Assembly (NCBI GenBank): GCA_020442225.1
Contig: JAGRKR010000337.1
Coordinates: 1 to 8,796, forward strand
DNA: 8,796 nucleotides
Direction: 5' to 3'
Source: Hyphomicrobiaceae bacterium
GTDB lineage: Bacteria > Pseudomonadota > Alphaproteobacteria > Rhizobiales > Hyphomicrobiaceae
The notes beneath the pieces were generated by a model. The model saw nothing but the letters and a program-made list of their open reading frames with translations, was not told the DNA's origin and ran no database searches. Made by a program: the position numbers and the translations under genes. Shown piece after piece: positions 7,321-8,796 of this stretch (position 1 is its first letter; each line of letters starts with the position of its first letter).

Positions 7321-7647
7321 GTGATCTACGAGCTCAGGGTCTACCACTGCGTCGCGGGCCGCCTGCCCGCGCTCTTGAAGCGCTTCGACACCATCACGCT
7401 GAAGATCTGGGAGCGCCACGGCATCCGGCAGGCTGGGTTCTGGACGGTGCTCGTCGGCGAGTCGAACCAGGACCTTTATTACCTGCTCGCCTGGGAGAGT
7501 CTCGCCGAGCGCGAGCAGAAGTGGAACGCCTTCATGGCTGATCCCGAGTGGATCGCGAAGCGGGCCGAGACGGAGAAGGACGGGCCGATCGTCGCCACGA
7601 TCACCAACAGCTTCCTGCAGCCGACCGCGTTCTCGTCGGTCAAGTAG
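7321..7647 (+). CDS. NIPSNAP family protein
   Basis: 108 residues from a GTG start. The pattern MIYELRVYHCVAGRLPALLKRF (1-22), a GxWTVLVGESNQDLYYLLAWES stretch (39-60; here residue 40 is Phe) and SLAEREQKWNAFMADPEW (60-77), ending in TNSFLQPTAFS (95-105), is typical of the NIPSNAP family, which adopts a dimeric ferredoxin-like alpha/beta barrel fold. The length matches a single-domain bacterial member. Molecular function is not settled for bacterial members; relatives with this fold include small monooxygenases and stress-response barrel proteins, but no catalytic residue can be assigned here. No signal peptide or membrane segment, so probably cytoplasmic. It lies 41 bases after the cupin gene, likely co-transcribed, which hints at a shared small-molecule role (inference). 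Confidence 0.87.
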   Translation: MIYELRVYHCVAGRLPALLKRFDTITLKIWERHGIRQAGFWTVLVGESNQDLYYLLAWESLAEREQKWNAFMADPEWIAKRAETEKDGPIVATITNSFLQPTAFSSVK

Positions 7648-7676
7648 CGGGCCGCAATGCCGGCGACGGCGTGCAC

Positions 7677-7704
7677 TCCGGCGGCGCTGATGCGTGCCGC
7701 CGGA
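7677..7704. terminator. Hairpin between convergent genes, possible terminator
   Basis: TCCGGCGGC (7677-7685) is a perfect inverted repeat of GCCGCCGGA (7696-7704). One G-T and one C-G pair can extend it inward to an 11-pair stem with a 6-base loop. It lies between the ends of the NIPSNAP gene (7647) and the small hypothetical gene (7760), where a bidirectional terminator would be expected. There is no U tract on either side, so it is not a canonical intrinsic terminator. Confidence 0.4.
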
Positions 7705-7759
7705 CGTGTTCCCTCGTCGTCATTTCGGATGGGGCGTGGCCAGCCGCGCTCGCCGCGGG

Positions 7760-7966
7760 TCAGCTCGGCCAGGATCGCTTGAACTGGAGCTTGAGCTCGC
7801 CGTTGGCAAGCTCGGAGCATTCGACGTGCAGGACCTTGGGATCGGTCGCCTCGAGATTTGCGGCGACGACGCAACGTTCGACATCCGGGAAGGGCGTGAC
7901 GTGCACGCCTTTGTCGCCGGACGGCAGGGCCAACGTGACGATCATGACGATGACTTTGGGTTCCAT
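7760..7966 (-). CDS. Small hypothetical protein, 68 residues
   Basis: Not recognised. The protein begins MEPKVIVMIVTLALPSGDKG and continues with two cysteines (Cys32 and Cys50), an alternating hydrophobic pattern and a basic end, KRSWPS. The hydrophobic run at residues 5-14 is short for a membrane segment and reads better as a beta strand, although a weak export signal cannot be excluded. The ATG at 7966 has GAGAGAG 8 bases upstream; the frame is open to 8191, but the extension is rich in Arg, Pro and Ser and looks non-coding. Codons end mostly in G or C, as in the neighbouring genes. It converges on the NIPSNAP gene and shows no functional link to it. Small conserved proteins of this kind, with a cysteine pair and a motif like the PFPDVERCVVAA seen here, may exist in rhizobia, but I cannot name a family. 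Confidence 0.6.
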   Translation of the reverse strand: MEPKVIVMIVTLALPSGDKGVHVTPFPDVERCVVAANLEATDPKVLHVECSELANGELKLQFKRSWPS

Positions 7967-8338
7967 GACGCGATCTCTCTCGGTTTGAGAAGACGTCGGC
8001 AGCGTGCTGCCGGGCTCACGCGGTACGGATGCCCCCATCCCACCGGACATCGGATCGTCGTATGCCGATGCCTTGACGCGTGATCTCCTGCGCGGCTCGG
8101 CACGTGCGTTGCCACGCAGTCGATCGCACGCGAGCGTGCCTGTTGGCGAAGGATCGGCCGGAATTCGTTCGATCCGCACGTCAGCCTGCACGCCCGCGAA
8201 TCATCAGATCGTGCCACCGCGCAGCAGCGGAAAAAAGGCAGACTCAACCGAGTGTTAGACCCACGAGCGAGAAAACCCGGACAGTCCTCCGGACGTCACT
8301 TGGCCGGCGCGGGCGGCGATGCTCGCGTCATGCCTTGC
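7967..8338. other. 372-base stretch without a convincing gene
   Basis: Open frames here on both strands have Arg/Ser/Cys-rich, non-protein-like translations and no good ribosome binding sites. It carries several GC-rich dyads: CGGCAG-CGTG-CTGCCG (7997-8012), the palindrome GCACGTGC (8100-8107), GCACG-CGAG-CGTGC (8126-8139 inside the extended GCACGC arms) and GGATCG (8151-8156) facing CGATCC (8170-8175). Base composition is a little less extreme than in the genes, with an A6 run at 8231-8236. It presumably holds the promoter of the 68-residue gene and the end of the 118-residue gene. A structured small RNA is possible but unsupported. Confidence 0.5.
7997..8012. repeat. Short perfect hairpin in the upstream region of the 68-residue gene
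   Basis: CGGCAG, loop CGTG, CTGCCG. It lies 31 bases upstream of the ATG at 7966, within the probable leader of that gene. No U tract follows on either strand. Role unknown. Confidence 0.35.
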
Positions 8339-8695
8339 TCAGGCTTCGATGCGCCGCCGGATCGCGTGGTGCGTATCGAGGCGCGTGACCTCCTCATAGA
8401 AGGCGACGATCTCGATCAGCGTATCGTCGATCTCCTCGTCCGACATCTCGGCGACCGTCGCGGAGACCGGGCTGCGCTCGTCGCGCGGCGTCACGCTGGT
8501 CATGCGGTGCAGCAGGCGCTCGAGCCAGGCGCGCGCGCCGGCGTCGTCGAACGCCGCGACAGGCACCTTCTGCAGCCGCGTCCGGACGAACGCCGTCAGG
8601 CGCGTGCGGGGCGGCTCGGCGCTCGTGACCAGATCCAGAATGCCGTCGCGCAGCGTTTCGTGGATCGAGCTCAAGTGACTTGGGCGTTGCAGCAT
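8339..8695 (-). CDS. Hypothetical protein, 118 residues
   Basis: Not recognised. The ATG at 8695 has AAGGGA 7 bases upstream; an in-frame TTG at 8764 would add 23 residues but has no such site. The protein looks soluble and mostly helical, with no signal peptide or membrane segment: a mixed basic and hydrophobic N-terminal half (residues 1-66, including TRLTAFVRTRLQKVP), a Ser/Thr/Asp linker (67-80), and an acidic amphipathic region EMSDEEIDDTLIEIVAFYEEV (83-103) before a basic tail AIRRRIEA. Codons strongly favour G or C in the third position in this frame, which supports it over the antisense frame (8252-8710). It is probably preceded by its own promoter at the right edge. No function can be inferred. 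Confidence 0.65.
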   Translation of the reverse strand: MLQRPSHLSSIHETLRDGILDLVTSAEPPRTRLTAFVRTRLQKVPVAAFDDAGARAWLERLLHRMTSVTPRDERSPVSATVAEMSDEEIDDTLIEIVAFYEEVTRLDTHHAIRRRIEA

Positions 8696-8702
8696 GTTGA
8701 AT

Positions 8703-8708
8703 TCCCTT
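8703..8708 (-). promoter_or_regulatory. Ribosome binding site of the 118-residue gene
   Basis: AAGGGA on the minus strand, 7 bases before the ATG at 8695. It decides the start in favour of 8695 over the TTG at 8764. Confidence 0.65.
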
Positions 8709-8796
8709 GATACCGCGGCAACCAAGGGCCGGGCGTACACAGTGTCGCCCGAGACGGCATGCAACGAAACGGAAAAGGTTTTGAAACAAAAATTCG
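8709..8796 (-). promoter_or_regulatory. Probable upstream/promoter region of the 118-residue gene, cut by the window edge
   Basis: The last 30 or so bases (about 8764-8796) are clearly A/T-rich against the rest of the window, with poly-A and poly-T runs, as expected near a promoter. I could not place a -35/-10 pair with confidence. Confidence 0.35.

Noticed and set aside
6769..7419. N-terminal extension of the DUF2339 frame
   Set aside because: The translation is Arg/Ser/Pro-rich, runs opposite the cupin gene, and lacks a start signal as good as the GAAGGAG before the ATG at 6768.
8165..8180. tRNA-like T-loop GTTCGATCC
   Set aside because: The flanking bases do not form a T-stem, there is no acceptor stem or anticodon arm at the right distance, and the match looks like chance.
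8217..8236. Hairpin CCGC-GCAGCA-GCGG followed by six A's as a terminator
   Set aside because: On the plus strand the tract after the stem is A, and on the minus strand the T run comes before the stem. Neither orientation gives a hairpin followed by a U tract.
1..8796. CRISPR array, insertion sequence, prophage or integrative element
   Set aside because: No regularly spaced repeats, transposase or integrase motifs, or attachment-site-like duplications were seen. Codon and base usage appear uniform throughout.

Overview
The window is a GC-rich (about two thirds G+C), densely packed chromosomal segment that reads as ordinary core-type genome of an alphaproteobacterium, most likely of the Hyphomicrobiales (Rhizobiales). 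The basis is the divergent pairing of hisC-tyrC with metX-metW, a MetX protein that closely resembles rhizobial homologues in its motifs, and strong G/C preference at third codon positions. No mobile element, CRISPR array, rRNA or tRNA was found.

Layout. Positions 1-1831, minus strand: a two-gene unit, hisC followed by a prephenate dehydrogenase (tyrC-like, cut by the left edge), joined by a 4-base ATGA overlap. Positions 1832-2125: a shared divergent upstream region with an A/T-rich patch and a strong palindrome. Positions 2126-3984, plus strand: metX-metW, also joined by an ATGA overlap. Positions 3997-6768, minus strand: one very large polytopic DUF2339-type membrane protein, convergent with metW at a distance of only 12 bases. 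Positions 6930-7647, plus strand: a small cupin and a NIPSNAP-family protein, probably one operon. Positions 7760-7966 and 8339-8695, minus strand: two small hypothetical genes with good ribosome binding sites, separated by about 370 bases with no convincing gene. The right edge is probably the promoter region of the last gene.

How the genes work together. The left half is amino-acid biosynthesis. HisC and the dehydrogenase fit the end of tyrosine synthesis, with HisC possibly also serving histidine and phenylalanine. MetX activates homoserine for methionine synthesis, and MetW is its usual partner. The right half is less defined: a membrane protein of unknown function, a cupin plus NIPSNAP pair with no known substrate, and two unknown small proteins. 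I do not see a convincing new multi-gene system. The best targets for a second look are the internally repeated DUF2339 protein, the unusual cupin metal site, the MetX substrate question, the palindrome upstream of metX and the two small unknowns.
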